A stretch of 64,000 nucleotides of DNA from Sphingopyxis sp. GTDB lineage: Bacteria > Pseudomonadota > Alphaproteobacteria > Sphingomonadales > Sphingomonadaceae. Under the pieces are notes generated by a model. It did no database searches and was not told the DNA's origin. It saw nothing but the letters and a program-made list of their open reading frames with translations. This document shows positions 1 through 10,430 of this stretch, one piece after another; the first letter of the stretch is position 1; the number at the start of each line of letters is the position of its first letter. The translations under genes and the position numbers were made by a program. Location of the stretch: the NCBI RefSeq assembly GCF_025869345.1, contig NZ_JAOZVW010000138.1, positions 1-64,000 of the forward strand. The letters are read 5' to 3'.

Positions 1-1008
1 CACGCCTTCTTCAAGGCGCTGCTGTTCCTCGGCGCGGGCTCGGTGATCCATGCGATGCACCATGAGCAGGACATGCGCTATTACGGCGCGCTGCGTAAGC
101 ACATCCCGCTCACTTACTGGGCGATGATGGCGGGGACGCTGGCGATCACCGGCGTCGGCATCGCGGGCGTCGCGGGTTTCGCGGGCTTCTATTCGAAGGA
201 CGGCATTCTCGAGGCGGCCTATGCCGCGGGCGGCGGCGGACAGGTCGCTTTCTGGGTCGGCACCTTCGCGGCGCTACTCACCAGCTTCTATTCGTGGCGC
301 CTCGTCTTCCTGACCTTCCACGGCAAGCCGCGCTGGGACCAGAGCGAGCATATCCAGCATGCGGTGCACGATGATCATGGGCACGGCCATGACGACCATG
401 CCCATGCGCATCACCATGACTCACACGGGGACGGCACCGCGGGCTATCACCCGCACGAAAGCCCGCTCTCGATGCTGATCCCGCTCGGGGTGCTGTCGCT
501 CGGCGCGGTGTTCGCGGGTTTCGTCTTCCACCATGCGTTCATCGATCCCGAGGGCGGAATGGCCTTCTGGAAGGGCAGCCTCTTCTTCGACGAGCATCTG
601 ATGCACGCAGCGCACGAAGTGCCGCTGTGGATTAAGTGGGCGCCGTTCACCGCGATGGCGATCGGTCTGGCGATTGCGTGGAACAATTATATCCGCGACA
701 CCAGCCTGCCGGCAAAATTCGTGGCGCAGTTCAGGCTGCTGCACCAGTTCCTGTACAACAAATGGTATTTCGACGAGCTCTACAACATCCTGTTCGTGAA
801 GCCCGCCTTCGCGATCGGCCGCTTCTTCTGGAAGCGCGGGGATGAAGGCACCATCGACCGCTTCGGTCCCGATGGCGTCGCGGCGCTCGTCCAGGGGGGG
901 ACCCGGCTCGCGGTCCGGCTGCAATCGGGTTATGTTTATGGATATGCGTTCGTGATGCTGCTCGGTCTCGTCGGCCTCGCCAGCTGGGCCATGGTGAAGT
1001 TCCTGTGA
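1..1008 (+). CDS. nuoL: NADH-quinone oxidoreductase subunit L (5' partial)
   Basis: C-terminal part of the antiporter-like membrane subunit of respiratory complex I, which takes part in proton pumping. The reading frame is open from base 1 ([14 protein letters not shown]), so the ATG at 43 is internal and the start lies left of the window. Several hydrophobic helices are visible. A histidine/aspartate-rich segment (around [18 protein letters not shown]) sits between two of them, about residues 120-155 of the visible part. The final amphipathic and transmembrane portion matches the NuoL C terminus. The stop overlaps the GTG start of nuoM (GTGA), so translation is coupled. Family assignment is secure; the His-rich loop is the only odd element. 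Confidence 0.96.
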   Translation, partial: HAFFKALLFLGAGSVIHAMHHEQDMRYYGALRKHIPLTYWAMMAGTLAITGVGIAGVAGFAGFYSKDGILEAAYAAGGGGQVAFWVGTFAALLTSFYSWRLVFLTFHGKPRWDQSEHIQHAVHDDHGHGHDDHAHAHHHDSHGDGTAGYHPHESPLSMLIPLGVLSLGAVFAGFVFHHAFIDPEGGMAFWKGSLFFDEHLMHAAHEVPLWIKWAPFTAMAIGLAIAWNNYIRDTSLPAKFVAQFRLLHQFLYNKWYFDELYNILFVKPAFAIGRFFWKRGDEGTIDRFGPDGVAALVQGGTRLAVRLQSGYVYGYAFVMLLGLVGLASWAMVKFL

Positions 1009-2561
1009 GCGGGCTTCCCATCCTGTCGCTGATGCTGGCGATCCCCGCGATCGCCGCCATCGCCTGCCTGTTCGTCGAGGCGAAGCCCGCGCGCATGATC
1101 GCGCTCGGCGCGACGCTGGTCGATTTCGCGCTCGGCATCATGCTGTGGGCGAATTTCGACATCGGCGGCGCGCAATGGCAGTTCACCGAGCGCGCCGACC
1201 TGTTCGGCCGTTTCCAGTGGGCACTCGGCGTCGACGGCGTCGCGATGATGCTGATCGTGCTCAGCACCTTCCTGATGCCGCTCTGCATCCTCGCGAGCTG
1301 GGAATCGATCAAGCAGCGCGTCGGCCTCTACATGGCGATGTTCCTCGTCATGGAAGTCATCATGATCGGCGTCTTCGCGGCGCAGGATCTGCTGCTCTTC
1401 TACATCTTCTTCGAGGGCGTGCTGATCCCGATGTATCTGATCATCGGCATCTGGGGCGGCCAGAACCGCATCTATGCGGCGTTCAAATTCTTCCTCTATA
1501 CGCTGCTCGGATCGGTGCTGATGCTCGTCGCGATGATCGCGATGATCCGCGAGGCGGGGACGACCGAGATTCCGGTCCTGTTGAACTATAATTTCCCGCC
1601 GGAGATGCAGACCTGGCTGTGGCTCGCCTTCTTCGCGAGCATGGCGGTCAAGATGCCGATGTGGCCGGTCCACACCTGGCTTCCTGATGCGCACGTCCAG
1701 GCGCCGACCGCGGGCTCGATGATCCTGGCGGGCGTGCTGCTCAAGATGGGGTCTTACGGCTTCCTGCGCTTCATGATGCCGATGTTCCCCGACGCCTCGG
1801 CGCAATTCATGTGGCTCGTGTTCGCGCTGTCGATGGTCGCGGTCGTCTATACCAGCCTCGTTGCGCTGGTGCAGAGCGACATGAAGAAGCTGATCGCTTA
1901 TTCGTCGGTCGCGCATATGGCGATCGTCACCGCGGGCCTCTATGCCTTCAACCAGCAGGGGATCGAGGGCGCGCTGATCATCATGCTCAGCCATGGCGTC
2001 GTCTCGGCCGCGCTCTTCTTCTGCGTCGGCGTGATCTACGACCGGCTGCACACGCGCGAGATCAGCCGCTACGGCGGGCTTGCAGTGAACATGCCGGCCT
2101 ATGCGCTGTTCTTCATGCTGTTCACCATGGCGTCGATCGGCCTGCCGGGCACCAGCGGCTTCGTCGGCGAATTCCTGAGCCTCGCCGGCATCTATGAGGC
2201 GTCGAGCTGGGCGGCGTTCGTCTGCACCACCGGCATCATCCTCGGCGCCGCTTACATGCTGTATCTCTATCGCCGCGTCGTGTTCGGCGAATTGACCAAG
2301 GACGATGTGAAGGCCATGCCCGACCTCAATCCCCGCGAATGGGCGATCTTCGTGCCGCTCGCCGCGGTCGCGCTGTGGATGGGCGTCTATCCCGAGAGCT
2401 TCCTCGCGCCGATGCGCGGCGACGTGACCACGGTGGTCGCGCGGCTCGCCCCGGCGAAGCCCGCGGGCGACGCGCATGTCACGGCGGGCAAGCCCAAGGC
2501 GGCCGCTCCGGCGCACGGAGACGCCAAGGGCGAAGCGCATCATGCGGGAGGCGTCCAATGA
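1005..2561 (+). CDS. nuoM: NADH-quinone oxidoreductase subunit M
   Basis: Second antiporter-like proton-channel subunit of complex I, in the cytoplasmic membrane. The 518-residue product is a normal length for NuoM and carries about 14 hydrophobic helices. The family core is visible: the [19 protein letters not shown] segment and a lysine in [14 protein letters not shown]. The start is GTG, chosen because it overlaps the nuoL stop by four bases and gives a plausible membrane N terminus. The C terminus ends in an Ala/Lys/His-rich tail of about 30 residues after the last helix, which probably lies outside the membrane. The stop overlaps nuoN (ATGA). Confidence 0.97.
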   Translation: MSGLPILSLMLAIPAIAAIACLFVEAKPARMIALGATLVDFALGIMLWANFDIGGAQWQFTERADLFGRFQWALGVDGVAMMLIVLSTFLMPLCILASWESIKQRVGLYMAMFLVMEVIMIGVFAAQDLLLFYIFFEGVLIPMYLIIGIWGGQNRIYAAFKFFLYTLLGSVLMLVAMIAMIREAGTTEIPVLLNYNFPPEMQTWLWLAFFASMAVKMPMWPVHTWLPDAHVQAPTAGSMILAGVLLKMGSYGFLRFMMPMFPDASAQFMWLVFALSMVAVVYTSLVALVQSDMKKLIAYSSVAHMAIVTAGLYAFNQQGIEGALIIMLSHGVVSAALFFCVGVIYDRLHTREISRYGGLAVNMPAYALFFMLFTMASIGLPGTSGFVGEFLSLAGIYEASSWAAFVCTTGIILGAAYMLYLYRRVVFGELTKDDVKAMPDLNPREWAIFVPLAAVALWMGVYPESFLAPMRGDVTTVVARLAPAKPAGDAHVTAGKPKAAAPAHGDAKGEAHHAGGVQ

Positions 2562-3997
2562 CCGCTGATCTCGCGCTCGTCTGGCCCGAGCTGATCCTGA
2601 CGATCGGCGGGCTGATCACGCTGATGCTTGGCGCCTTCGCGGGCGACCGGCAGGTCGGGCTCTATCAGCTCGCGGCGCTGCTGACGCTCGCCGCCGCGGC
2701 GGTCGCGGTCGCGGCGCTGTTCGGCACCGAGGCTTCGGTCTTTTCGGGCACGCTCGCGGTCGACGGCTTCGGCGGGTTCGCCAAGCTGCTCATCTATGCC
2801 GCGAGCTTCGTCTGCATCGCGATCGCGCCGCGCTATTTCGGCGAGGCGATGCGCGCCGAATATTCGGCGCTGATCGTCTTCGCGGCGCTCGGCATGGGCA
2901 TCATGGCCTCGTCGCGCGACCTGATGACGCTCTATGTCGGGCTCGAGCTCAACAGCCTTGCCTCCTATGTGCTCGCCAGCTTCATGCGTAATGATGATCG
3001 GTCGAGCGAGGCGGGGCTCAAATATTTCGTCCTCGGTGCGCTCGCTTCGGGCATCCTCCTGTTCGGCATCTCGCTGCTCTACGGCTTTTCGGGTACCACC
3101 GATTTCGCCGGGGTCGCCACGGCGATGGCGGGCGGGGTCAATATCGGCCTGCTGTTCGGCATCGTCTTCGTCGTCGCGGGGCTGGCGTTCAAGATCAGCG
3201 CGGTGCCGTTCCATATGTGGACCCCCGACGTCTATGAAGGCGCGCCGACCCCGGTGACGACCTTCTTCGCCAGCGCGCCCAAGGTCGCGGCGATGACGCT
3301 GCTGACGCGCGTCCTGATCGATGCGATGGGCCCGGCGGGCCCGGCACTCGCGGCATGGCAGCAGATCATCATCTTCCTGTCGCTCGCCTCGATCATCCTC
3401 GGCGCGGTCGGCGCGATCGGGCAGAAGAACATCAAGCGCCTGCTCGCCTATTCGTCGATCAACAATGTCGGTTTCATGCTGATCGGTCTCGCTGCGGGAA
3501 CGCAGCAGGGGGTCGAGGCGGTGCTGACCTATCTGCTCGTCTATGTCGTCACGACGATCGGCGCTTTCCTGTTCGTCATGCAGCTCCGCGATGCCGATGG
3601 TCGGATGGTCGAGAGCATTCCCGCCTATGCCGGCCTGTCGAAGCGCCAGCCGGGGCTCGCCGCGGCGATGGCGGTATTCCTGTTCAGCCTCGCCGCGATC
3701 CCGCCGCTGTTCGGCTTCTGGCCGAAGTATCTGGTGTTCGAGGCCGCGGTGAACGCGGGGCTCGTGCCGCTGGCAGTTGCCGGGGTGGTCGTGTCGGTGA
3801 TCGGCGCTTTCTATTATATCGCGATCATCAAGACGATGTACTTCGACGAGGAGCCCGAGACGGTGATCCGGAACGGCGGATCGCGGGTCGAGGGCGCGGT
3901 GATCGGCGTCAGCGCGCTGTGGTTGTCGGTGATCGGCTATCTCTTCATCCCGATGCTGGCGGCGGCCGCGGCGAGCGCTGCTTCGGTGCTGTTCTGA
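2558..3997 (+). CDS. nuoN: NADH-quinone oxidoreductase subunit N
   Basis: Third antiporter-like subunit of complex I, 479 residues, with about 14 predicted helices. Family-typical segments include [34 protein letters not shown] and [17 protein letters not shown]. The ORF track extends upstream to 2339, but that part lies inside nuoM in another frame. The ATG at 2558 overlaps the nuoM stop and gives the usual NuoN N terminus ([14 protein letters not shown]). It is the last nuo gene. Its TGA overlaps the apparent CTG start of birA, so the respiratory operon reads directly into cofactor genes. Confidence 0.97.
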   Translation: MTADLALVWPELILTIGGLITLMLGAFAGDRQVGLYQLAALLTLAAAAVAVAALFGTEASVFSGTLAVDGFGGFAKLLIYAASFVCIAIAPRYFGEAMRAEYSALIVFAALGMGIMASSRDLMTLYVGLELNSLASYVLASFMRNDDRSSEAGLKYFVLGALASGILLFGISLLYGFSGTTDFAGVATAMAGGVNIGLLFGIVFVVAGLAFKISAVPFHMWTPDVYEGAPTPVTTFFASAPKVAAMTLLTRVLIDAMGPAGPALAAWQQIIIFLSLASIILGAVGAIGQKNIKRLLAYSSINNVGFMLIGLAAGTQQGVEAVLTYLLVYVVTTIGAFLFVMQLRDADGRMVESIPAYAGLSKRQPGLAAAMAVFLFSLAAIPPLFGFWPKYLVFEAAVNAGLVPLAVAGVVVSVIGAFYYIAIIKTMYFDEEPETVIRNGGSRVEGAVIGVSALWLSVIGYLFIPMLAAAAASAASVLF

Positions 3998-4719
3998 TAC
4001 CGCCGATCGAGCGGATCGCGCAGACAGGTTCGACCAATGCCGACCTGCTGGCGCGGCTGGCAGGCGGTGAGCATGTCGGCGAGGGGCATTGGCTCGTCGC
4101 AGACCGTCAGACCGCTGGGCGCGGTCGCCTCGGGCGTCCGTGGGATGATGGGCAGGGCAATTTCATGGGCTCGACCGTCGTGCAGCTTACCGCGGGCGAT
4201 CCGTCGCCCGCGACGCTGGCATTGGTCGTCGCGGTCGCGCTGGCGAAGGTGGTGACGATCTTCGCGCCCGCGGTTCCGCTTCAGCTCAAATGGCCGAACG
4301 ACCTGTTGGTGGATGGCGCGAAATGTTCGGGCATATTGCTCGAACGCAGCGGCAATGCCGTGGTGATCGGGGTAGGGGTCAATCTTGCCTCGGCGCCCGA
4401 GCTGCCCGACCGCGCGACCTTCTCCTTCGCCGGGGCCGGCATCGCGATCGACCGCGACCGCTTTGCCGAGGCGCTGGCGGTCGCGCTGGTCGATGCGCTG
4501 TGGAGCTGGCGGCAGGAGGGCGTCGAAAGCATCGTGCGCGCGTGGCTGCCGCTCGGCCACCCGGTGGGGACGCCGCTCCGCGTGTCCGAACAGGGCATCG
4601 ACGGGACGTTCGATGGGCTCGCGCCCGATGGTGCGCTGCGCTTGCGCCGCGCCGACGGGGAGGTCATGCTGATCCACGCGGGCGACGTCGAACTGCAACG
4701 GCCCGTGAAGGGGAACTGA
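3994..4719 (+). CDS. birA: Biotin--[acetyl-CoA-carboxylase] ligase
   Basis: Attaches biotin to the biotin carboxyl carrier protein of acetyl-CoA carboxylase through biotinyl-AMP; cytoplasmic. About 241 residues, the single-function type without the DNA-binding N-terminal domain of E. coli BirA. The nucleotide/biotin loop GRGRLGRPW (about residues 42-50) and the [10 protein letters not shown]...KCSGILLE block (about 99-117) are intact, followed by the small C-terminal SH3-like domain. No ATG, GTG or TTG lies near the conserved N terminus. The CTG at 3994 overlaps the nuoN TGA (CTGA), mirroring the GTGA and ATGA overlaps upstream, so I take it as the start. Function is confident, start moderate. 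Confidence 0.9.
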   Translation: MIPPIERIAQTGSTNADLLARLAGGEHVGEGHWLVADRQTAGRGRLGRPWDDGQGNFMGSTVVQLTAGDPSPATLALVVAVALAKVVTIFAPAVPLQLKWPNDLLVDGAKCSGILLERSGNAVVIGVGVNLASAPELPDRATFSFAGAGIAIDRDRFAEALAVALVDALWSWRQEGVESIVRAWLPLGHPVGTPLRVSEQGIDGTFDGLAPDGALRLRRADGEVMLIHAGDVELQRPVKGN

Positions 4720-4720
4720 G

Positions 4721-5506
4721 ATGCTGCTCGCGATCGATGTCGGCAACACCAACGCCAAATTCGCGCTGTTCCGGGAAACCGAGCTGCTCGCGCGCTGGCG
4801 CATCGCGACCGACGACCGCCGTACCGCCGACGAATATATGGTCTGGCTCGACCAGCTCATGCGCATCGAGGGGCATGACCGTGCCGAGGTCGATGCCGTG
4901 ATCATCTCGACCGTGGTGCCGCGCGCGCTGCACAATCTGCAACTGCTCGCCGTCAAATATTTCGGCGTCGACGCGCTCGTTGCCGGGCGGGAGCCGGTGA
5001 GCTGGGGGATCGCGCTCAAGGTCGACGAGCCGCAGTCGGTCGGCGCCGACCGTGCGGTCAATGCGATTTCGGCGCAGGCGGTCGCGCCCGGCAAGGACAA
5101 GCTCGTCATCAGCTTCGGCACCGCGACGACGCTCGATCATATCGGGCCCGAGGGCGCCTATCTGGGCGGGATCATCGCGCCGGGGGTCAATCTGTCGCTC
5201 GAAGCGCTCGTCGCCGCCGCGGCCAAGCTGCCGCGCATCGCGATCGAAGCGCCGCCGACAGCTAGTGTCATCGGCCGCACCACCGAAAGCCAGATGCTGA
5301 TCGGCGTCTATTGGGGCTATGTGGCGATGATGGAAGGGCTGATCGCGCGCATGAAGGCCGAGATCGGCACGCCGCTGACCGTCATCGCGACCGGCGGCCT
5401 CGCGACCCTGTTTCAGGAGCAGGCGCATCTGTTCGACCGTATCGAGCCCGACCTGACGCTGAACGGGCTGATGCACCTCTATCATCAAAGGAATATGAGC
5501 GCATGA
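4721..5506 (+). CDS. coaX: Type III pantothenate kinase
   Basis: Phosphorylates pantothenate in the first step of coenzyme A synthesis. 261 residues, normal for CoaX. The N-terminal ASKHA phosphate motif [14 protein letters not shown] is intact. The central [20 protein letters not shown] carries the second phosphate-binding motif, and [15 protein letters not shown] follows. It starts one base after the birA stop, and its own stop overlaps the RNase J ATG (ATGA). The nuo-birA-coaX-rnj order is often seen in sphingomonads and other alphaproteobacteria. Confidence 0.95.
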   Translation: MLLAIDVGNTNAKFALFRETELLARWRIATDDRRTADEYMVWLDQLMRIEGHDRAEVDAVIISTVVPRALHNLQLLAVKYFGVDALVAGREPVSWGIALKVDEPQSVGADRAVNAISAQAVAPGKDKLVISFGTATTLDHIGPEGAYLGGIIAPGVNLSLEALVAAAAKLPRIAIEAPPTASVIGRTTESQMLIGVYWGYVAMMEGLIARMKAEIGTPLTVIATGGLATLFQEQAHLFDRIEPDLTLNGLMHLYHQRNMSA

Positions 5507-7137
5507 CCACCCCCGGCAAGGAGCTGCTTTTCCTCGCGCTCGGCGGGTCGGGCGAGATCGGCATGAACGCCAATCTCTATGGCTGCGACGGCAAATGGAT
5601 CATGCTCGACTTGGGCGTGACTTTCGGCAGCGCCGATTATCCCGGCATCGACATCGTCATGCCCGACCTTGAATTTATCGAGGACCGCAAGAAGGATCTG
5701 CTCGGCATCGTGCTGACCCACGGGCACGAGGATCATATCGGCGCCATCCCCTATCTCGCCGCCGACCTTGGCGTGCCGCTCTACGCCAACCGCTTCACCG
5801 CGGGTCTGATCGCGCACAAGCTCGCTGAAGAGGGGCTGGAGAAGGAGGTCGAGATCAGGGTCGTCGACATCGACGCGCAGTTCGAGATCGGGCCCTTCGG
5901 CATCCGTCTGGTTCCGCTCGCGCATTCGATCCTGGAGATGAGCGCGGCGGTGATCGACACGCCCTATGGCCGGGTGTTCCACACCGGCGACTGGAAACTC
6001 GACGAGGAGCCGATCCTCGGCGCCCCCGCGACCGCGGCGGCGCTGACCGCGGTCGGCGACGAGGGCGTCGATGTTCTCGTCTGCGATTCGACCAACGCCT
6101 TCAACGCCGAGGCGTCGGGAAGCGAAGGCAGCGTCCGCGACGGGCTGATGCACGCGGTCGGTGCGGCGAAGGGCAGGGTGGTCGTCACCACTTTCGCTTC
6201 CAACGCCGCGCGGCTCGCAACCTTGGGCGCGGTAGCGAAGGCGACGGAGCGCACGCTGTGCGTTGCCGGGCGTTCGCTCGACCGTATCCTCGGCGTCGCG
6301 CGGTCGGTCGGATATCTGAACGATTTCCCGCCGACGGTCGATTTCGACGAGGCGATGCGGCTGCCGCGCGACAAGCTGATGGTAATCGCGACCGGCGGGC
6401 AGGGCGAACCGCGCGCGGCGCTTGCGCGCATGGCGGGCGACGTCCACCAGATCAAGCTCGAGGCGGGCGACACCGTCGTCTTCTCCTCGAAGCAGATTCC
6501 GGGGAACGAGGTCGCGATCGGGCGGATCATGAACCAGCTCGCCGCGAAGGACGTGCTGACCGTCACCGAGAAGCAGGCGCATATCCACGTCAGCGGCCAT
6601 CCGGGGCAGCCCGAACTCGCCGCGCTCTATGGTTGGCTGCGGCCGAAACTGATCGTGCCGGTGCACGGCGAGATCCGCCATATGCACGAGCAGGCGCGCT
6701 TCGCGCTCGAAAAGGGCGTGCCCGACGCGCTGGTGCAGGAAAACGGCGATCTCGTCCGCCTCGCGCCCGGCCCGGCGCGCATCGTCGAGCGGGTGCGATC
6801 GGGACGGCTGCTCCTCGACGGCGACGTCATCCTCCCCGCCGATGGCGAGACGATCAACGAGCGGCGCAAACTGGCGCTGAACGGCCAGATGTCGGTCGCG
6901 GTGGTGCTGTCGGGTGGCAAGTTCGTCGAGAGCGCGATCCACTATCGCGGCGTGCCGGTCGAGGACGACCGTGAGACCTTCATCGAGGAGCTGAACGAGG
7001 CCGCCGAACAGGCCGCGACCGGAAAGGCGCGCGACCGCGATGCGCTGAAGGAAGCAATCCGCCTCGGCGTCCGCCGCGTCGCGACCGACTGGACCGGCAA
7101 GAAGCCGATCACCGACGTGCTGATCATGGATATCTGA
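5503..7137 (+). CDS. rnj: Ribonuclease J
   Basis: Metallo-beta-lactamase/beta-CASP nuclease with 5'-3' exo- and endonuclease activity in RNA turnover and maturation. 544 residues from the ATG overlapping coaX. The dinuclear zinc site is visible at [10 protein letters not shown] (about residue 73) and [10 protein letters not shown], and the beta-CASP part includes [15 protein letters not shown] and [11 protein letters not shown]. The ORF-track start at 5311 is in coaX and spurious. The C-terminal RNase J domain ([14 protein letters not shown] and beyond) is complete. Confidence 0.95.
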   Translation: MTTPGKELLFLALGGSGEIGMNANLYGCDGKWIMLDLGVTFGSADYPGIDIVMPDLEFIEDRKKDLLGIVLTHGHEDHIGAIPYLAADLGVPLYANRFTAGLIAHKLAEEGLEKEVEIRVVDIDAQFEIGPFGIRLVPLAHSILEMSAAVIDTPYGRVFHTGDWKLDEEPILGAPATAAALTAVGDEGVDVLVCDSTNAFNAEASGSEGSVRDGLMHAVGAAKGRVVVTTFASNAARLATLGAVAKATERTLCVAGRSLDRILGVARSVGYLNDFPPTVDFDEAMRLPRDKLMVIATGGQGEPRAALARMAGDVHQIKLEAGDTVVFSSKQIPGNEVAIGRIMNQLAAKDVLTVTEKQAHIHVSGHPGQPELAALYGWLRPKLIVPVHGEIRHMHEQARFALEKGVPDALVQENGDLVRLAPGPARIVERVRSGRLLLDGDVILPADGETINERRKLALNGQMSVAVVLSGGKFVESAIHYRGVPVEDDRETFIEELNEAAEQAATGKARDRDALKEAIRLGVRRVATDWTGKKPITDVLIMDI

Positions 7138-7140
7138 GCG

Positions 7141-7401
7141 ATGAAATGGACCTCGGCCCTCGCGATCTACACGCTCTTCTGGGCGTTCAGCGCCTTCTTC
7201 GTGCTGCCCTTCCATGGCCGCCGGACGGAAGACGATGCGGTGCCGCTGGTCAAAGGACAGGAACCGGGTGCCCCCGCGCGCTTCCGCCCGGGGCGCATCC
7301 TGCTGCAGATGACGGTCGTCGCGACGATCGGCTTCGTCATCTTCTACATCGGCTATGTGCAGGGCTGGGCCGATCCCGACGTGCTGAGCGGGCGGGCGTA
7401 G
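7141..7401 (+). CDS. DUF1467 family small membrane protein
   Basis: 86-residue protein of unknown function, DUF1467-like. It has an N-terminal transmembrane helix (about residues 4-24, ALAIYTLFWAFSAFFVLPF), a short polar linker with RTEDDAVPLVKGQEPGAP, and a second helix (about 55-77). It follows rnj by three bases and closes the operon. In alphaproteobacteria this family commonly lies next to RNase J, which supports the call, but no role can be deduced. Confidence 0.85.
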   Translation: MKWTSALAIYTLFWAFSAFFVLPFHGRRTEDDAVPLVKGQEPGAPARFRPGRILLQMTVVATIGFVIFYIGYVQGWADPDVLSGRA

Positions 7402-7445
7402 AAACATCCCGGCAGGAGCGTGATGACCTTGGATTGATCCGAATG

Positions 7446-7526
7446 CGTCATTGCGAGCACAGCGAAGCAATCCAGAGCGGTTAACGTGCACGCTGGATTG
7501 CCGCGTCGCTTCGCTCCTCAATGACG
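7446..7526. repeat. Intergenic palindromic repeat (CGTCATTGCGAGC...CAATGACG)
   Basis: An imperfect inverted repeat of about 80 nt whose arms run CGTCATTGCGAGC...GCAATCCAG and CTGGATTGCCGCG...CTCAATGACG. It folds into one long hairpin with a short variable centre. Sequences with these arms are widespread as dispersed intergenic palindromes in alphaproteobacteria, and spurious RHCEHSEAIQ-type peptides come from them. It lies between the convergent DUF1467 and GNAT genes and could also help end transcription from both sides. Confidence 0.75.
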
Positions 7527-7538
7527 ATTCTTCCTGCT

Positions 7539-7967
7539 TCAGATGAGCATCTTTTTCATGAAGAAGCGAGGATAGTAAGGCGCGGGGCCTCCGATCTCGC
7601 CAAACACCTCGAAGCCATGACGCTCATAAAACGGCTTGGCCTGGAAGGCATAGGTGTCGAGAAGCATATGGTTGCAGTTGCGGCGACGCGCTTCCTGCTC
7701 CGCCAGATCGAGCAACTTTGCCCCGATGCCCTTGCCGCGCAAAGCTTCCGGCAGAGCGATCATCTCGATATGAAAACCGCCCCAGCGCGACGATCCGATC
7801 AGCCCGCCAATCACCTGACCATCATCGATTCCGGTCACCAATGCAGCAAAGTCGTGGTTATCCAGCGAAGGCACGGCTTCCCGCGTAAACATCCGTAGCG
7901 CTTCCAGCACCGCAGCACATTCGACCTCACTGGGCCGTGTAGTTGTTTGGATCGTTACGCCGTTCAC
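7539..7967 (-). CDS. GNAT family N-acetyltransferase
   Basis: Probable acyl-CoA-dependent N-acetyltransferase of about 142 residues; substrate unknown. The acetyl-CoA loop is clear in PEALRGKGIGAKLLDLAEQ, followed by the C-terminal half with YAFQAKPFYERHGFEVFGEI and a basic MKKML end. The track start at 8027 would overlap the neighbouring gene by 41 bases, so the GTG at 7967 (VNGVTIQTTTRP) is preferred; a TTG at 7976 is equally possible. No strong ribosome-binding site is visible at either. It probably follows 7987-10362 in one transcript. Confidence 0.85.
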   Translation of the reverse strand: MNGVTIQTTTRPSEVECAAVLEALRMFTREAVPSLDNHDFAALVTGIDDGQVIGGLIGSSRWGGFHIEMIALPEALRGKGIGAKLLDLAEQEARRRNCNHMLLDTYAFQAKPFYERHGFEVFGEIGGPAPYYPRFFMKKMLI

Positions 7968-7986
7968 GCCGTTCAAGCCGGCTTGG

Positions 7987-10362
7987 TCAGTTCCGCAGCC
8001 GGTCGATCGCCTGCGCGAGCGCGACATAGAGCTTGCCGATGTCCGACGACAGCAGGGTGACGCTGATCGCCGAGCCGTCGCGCGCGCCGATCAGCAGGCG
8101 CAGCATCGCCTCGAAATCGTGGATGAACTGGTTCACCGACGCGTGGAAGCCATCGTCATTCTGATAGAGGCGCAGGATTTCCTTGGCCTCGCTATTCTCG
8201 ACCAGCTTGACCGCGCGGCGTGAGAAGACGCCGCGGTCGCCCTTCAGATAGGCGTCCCAGGCGGTGTCGCTGACTTCGCTCGACAGGATTTTGGTCATGT
8301 CGATTGCGGTCGATTTGAGCGCTTCGGTCAGCACCCCGACCTGCTTCGCGAGCGAATCGCGGTCCGATGCGGCGATCGCCTGTTCGGCCTCGATCGCGCG
8401 CTGCTCGACGCTGGCGCTGGTGTCCATGATGGTGATGAGCTGGCGCATCAGCCGGTCGGCGGCGCCGTTCGCGGCCTCGACCGCGCGCTGCGAGGCGTCC
8501 TCGATCGCGGTGAGCTGCGCCATGATCTCCGACTTGAAGGCGGCGTCGATCGCTTCGGTCGCGGTCGCTTGCATCGCCTCGCGCGCGCCGGCGACGAGAT
8601 TTTCCAGTGTCCGGCGCGCTTCCTCGGCCGCCGCATCGGCGGTCGTGCGCACCTCGCCGAGTGTGGCGATCATCCGCGCGCCGCCCTGTTCGGCGAAGTC
8701 GTCGGCACCGCTGCGCAGCCGCGCGAGCGCGGCGTCGGCCTCGGCGAGCGATGCATTGACGCGATCGGCGAGCGCCTGCTGGCTTTCGGCGTGCGCCGCC
8801 ATCTTGTCTTCGCTCGCCTGCAAGGTCGATTTGACCGCGCTGACGTGCGACAGCGCCGACTGCGCCACCAGCTCCGACGCTTCGAGCATGGGTTTGAGTT
8901 CGGCGAGCGTCGTCTGCGTCGTCTTGCCGTGCGAGGCCATGCGATCAAGCGAGCGCGGGAGCGTTTCGTCGAGTTCGCGCGTCACCGCGTCGAGCGCGAG
9001 CAGCAGCGATTCGGCCTGGGTGATGAGCTGGTGCGCCGAGCCGTTGCCGGTCTGCACTTCCGCCATAAAGGCAGCGAGCTGGTCCTTGGTGCCGTCGATC
9101 GCGCGGCCGATCACGCCGGTGCTCGCCGAAACGCTGACGTCGAGAAGCTCGAGCTGCTGGCCGACATCGGCGACATGCGTCTTGATCCGCGCGGCGAGCG
9201 CTTCGCTTGCTTCGCCATGTGCGGTCAGATCCGCCCCGATCGCGTCGCCCGCGGCGCGGGCGGCGGCGAGGCGCGCGTCGAGCTGGGACGCGGCGGTATC
9301 GACGCCGTCGCGGAACTGGCGCCAGCTATCGTCCATTCGGGCGGTCACCGTGGCGATCGTCGATTGGAGATCGTCGCGCGCGGTCGCGGCCGCCTGCGTC
9401 ATGCGGGCGAAGGCGACGTCATGGGCTTCGGTGACGTGCGCGGACGCCTCGACCAGTCCGGCCTCGGCATCCTTCGCCTGTTGCTGCAACGCGCCGATCG
9501 CCTCGTGCAGGCTGGCGGCCGATGCCGCGCCGGCATCCCTGGCCTTGACGGCTTCCTCGGACAGCGCGGCGAGCCGGGCTTCGAGATTGGCGCCCTGCTG
9601 GTGCGCGACCAGTCCCGCCTCGCGAAAATTGACCGCGAGCCGCTGCGCGACGTCGTCGATTCGCGGCAGCCCAGCGAGCAGCCCGTCCATCCGCTGCATC
9701 GCGACATCGCCCGACCGCGCGAGCTGGTCGTGCGCATTGGCGATGACCGACGCATTGGTCGCGAGCTTGTCGCTGCTCTCGCTGAGCCGGGTCACCGTAT
9801 CGAGCCCGAGCTGCTGCACGCTGCGCGCCTGTTCGGCGAGTTGCCGCTGCGCGTCGGCGAGATGCGCCGCCAGCGCGCGCATCGAATCGTTGAGCGCGTG
9901 ATTTTCGTCGCGAAGCGCCTTGGCTGCGCGTGCGAACCGCGCCTGTTCGGATCGGCCCGAGCGCAGCAGCGCCATCCACAGCACCGCGAGCAGGGTCAGC
10001 GGCATCGCGACCGTCGCGACGAGCGCGGGCCAGTCGGTCAGCGCGGGGGCGCGCGAAAAACCAGCCGTCGCGGCGGTGAGTGCGAAGATCGTCCAGCCCA
10101 GACCGGCGATCAGCAGCAGGATGGGGGCGACGCGGTCACGGAAGGCCGAGGGCGCTTCCGCCGCGCCGGAAACCTCATCCTCTTCGGTTTCGGCGAGCGC
10201 CGACATATCGAGCCAATCCCGCTCCACCGATGCGGCGGCTTCGGGCTCAGGCACGGATTCGGGCGCCGCGACGTCTGCCGGGGCAGCTTCGTCCGTGCCG
10301 TTCGATTCCGGTTTTGCCGCGGCATCCCGCCACAATCCGACGATCTTCTTTTCCCCCGTCAT
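7987..10362 (-). CDS. Large membrane-anchored coiled-coil protein, function unknown
   Basis: 791 residues. An acidic, Ala/Pro/Glu-rich N terminus (about 1-72) precedes two hydrophobic helices (about 79-101 and 112-134). A very long Ala/Glu/Gln/Asp-rich helical region (about 140-690) carries almost uninterrupted heptads and few prolines. A shorter C-terminal part (about 690-791) looks globular. With two helices, both ends probably lie on the same side of the inner membrane. It resembles scaffold-like or RmuC/KfrA-like coiled-coil proteins only in composition, and I do not recognise a family. It is divergent from the HPt-like gene at 10431. Confidence 0.8.
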   Translation of the reverse strand: MTGEKKIVGLWRDAAAKPESNGTDEAAPADVAAPESVPEPEAAASVERDWLDMSALAETEEDEVSGAAEAPSAFRDRVAPILLLIAGLGWTIFALTAATAGFSRAPALTDWPALVATVAMPLTLLAVLWMALLRSGRSEQARFARAAKALRDENHALNDSMRALAAHLADAQRQLAEQARSVQQLGLDTVTRLSESSDKLATNASVIANAHDQLARSGDVAMQRMDGLLAGLPRIDDVAQRLAVNFREAGLVAHQQGANLEARLAALSEEAVKARDAGAASAASLHEAIGALQQQAKDAEAGLVEASAHVTEAHDVAFARMTQAAATARDDLQSTIATVTARMDDSWRQFRDGVDTAASQLDARLAAARAAGDAIGADLTAHGEASEALAARIKTHVADVGQQLELLDVSVSASTGVIGRAIDGTKDQLAAFMAEVQTGNGSAHQLITQAESLLLALDAVTRELDETLPRSLDRMASHGKTTQTTLAELKPMLEASELVAQSALSHVSAVKSTLQASEDKMAAHAESQQALADRVNASLAEADAALARLRSGADDFAEQGGARMIATLGEVRTTADAAAEEARRTLENLVAGAREAMQATATEAIDAAFKSEIMAQLTAIEDASQRAVEAANGAADRLMRQLITIMDTSASVEQRAIEAEQAIAASDRDSLAKQVGVLTEALKSTAIDMTKILSSEVSDTAWDAYLKGDRGVFSRRAVKLVENSEAKEILRLYQNDDGFHASVNQFIHDFEAMLRLLIGARDGSAISVTLLSSDIGKLYVALAQAIDRLRN

Positions 10363-10430
10363 CCTGCCATCTTAGCACCAAATGCCGTCCATGGAACGGA
10401 AACTTAACCACGATCTGGCAAGGCTGTGGA

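Noticed and set aside
936-2558. 540-aa ORF antisense to nuoM
   Set aside because: Composition is typical of the complementary frame of a GC-rich gene (Arg/His/Asp/Glu-rich, no fold); nuoM is certain on the other strand.
5485-7521. 678-aa minus-strand ORF across RNase J
   Set aside because: Shadow of rnj with the same low-quality Arg/Asp/His composition.
8264-10407. Long plus-strand ORFs (545 and 612 aa) opposite the coiled-coil gene
   Set aside because: Ser/Ala- or Arg-rich complementary frames; the minus-strand frame shows real transmembrane and coiled-coil structure.
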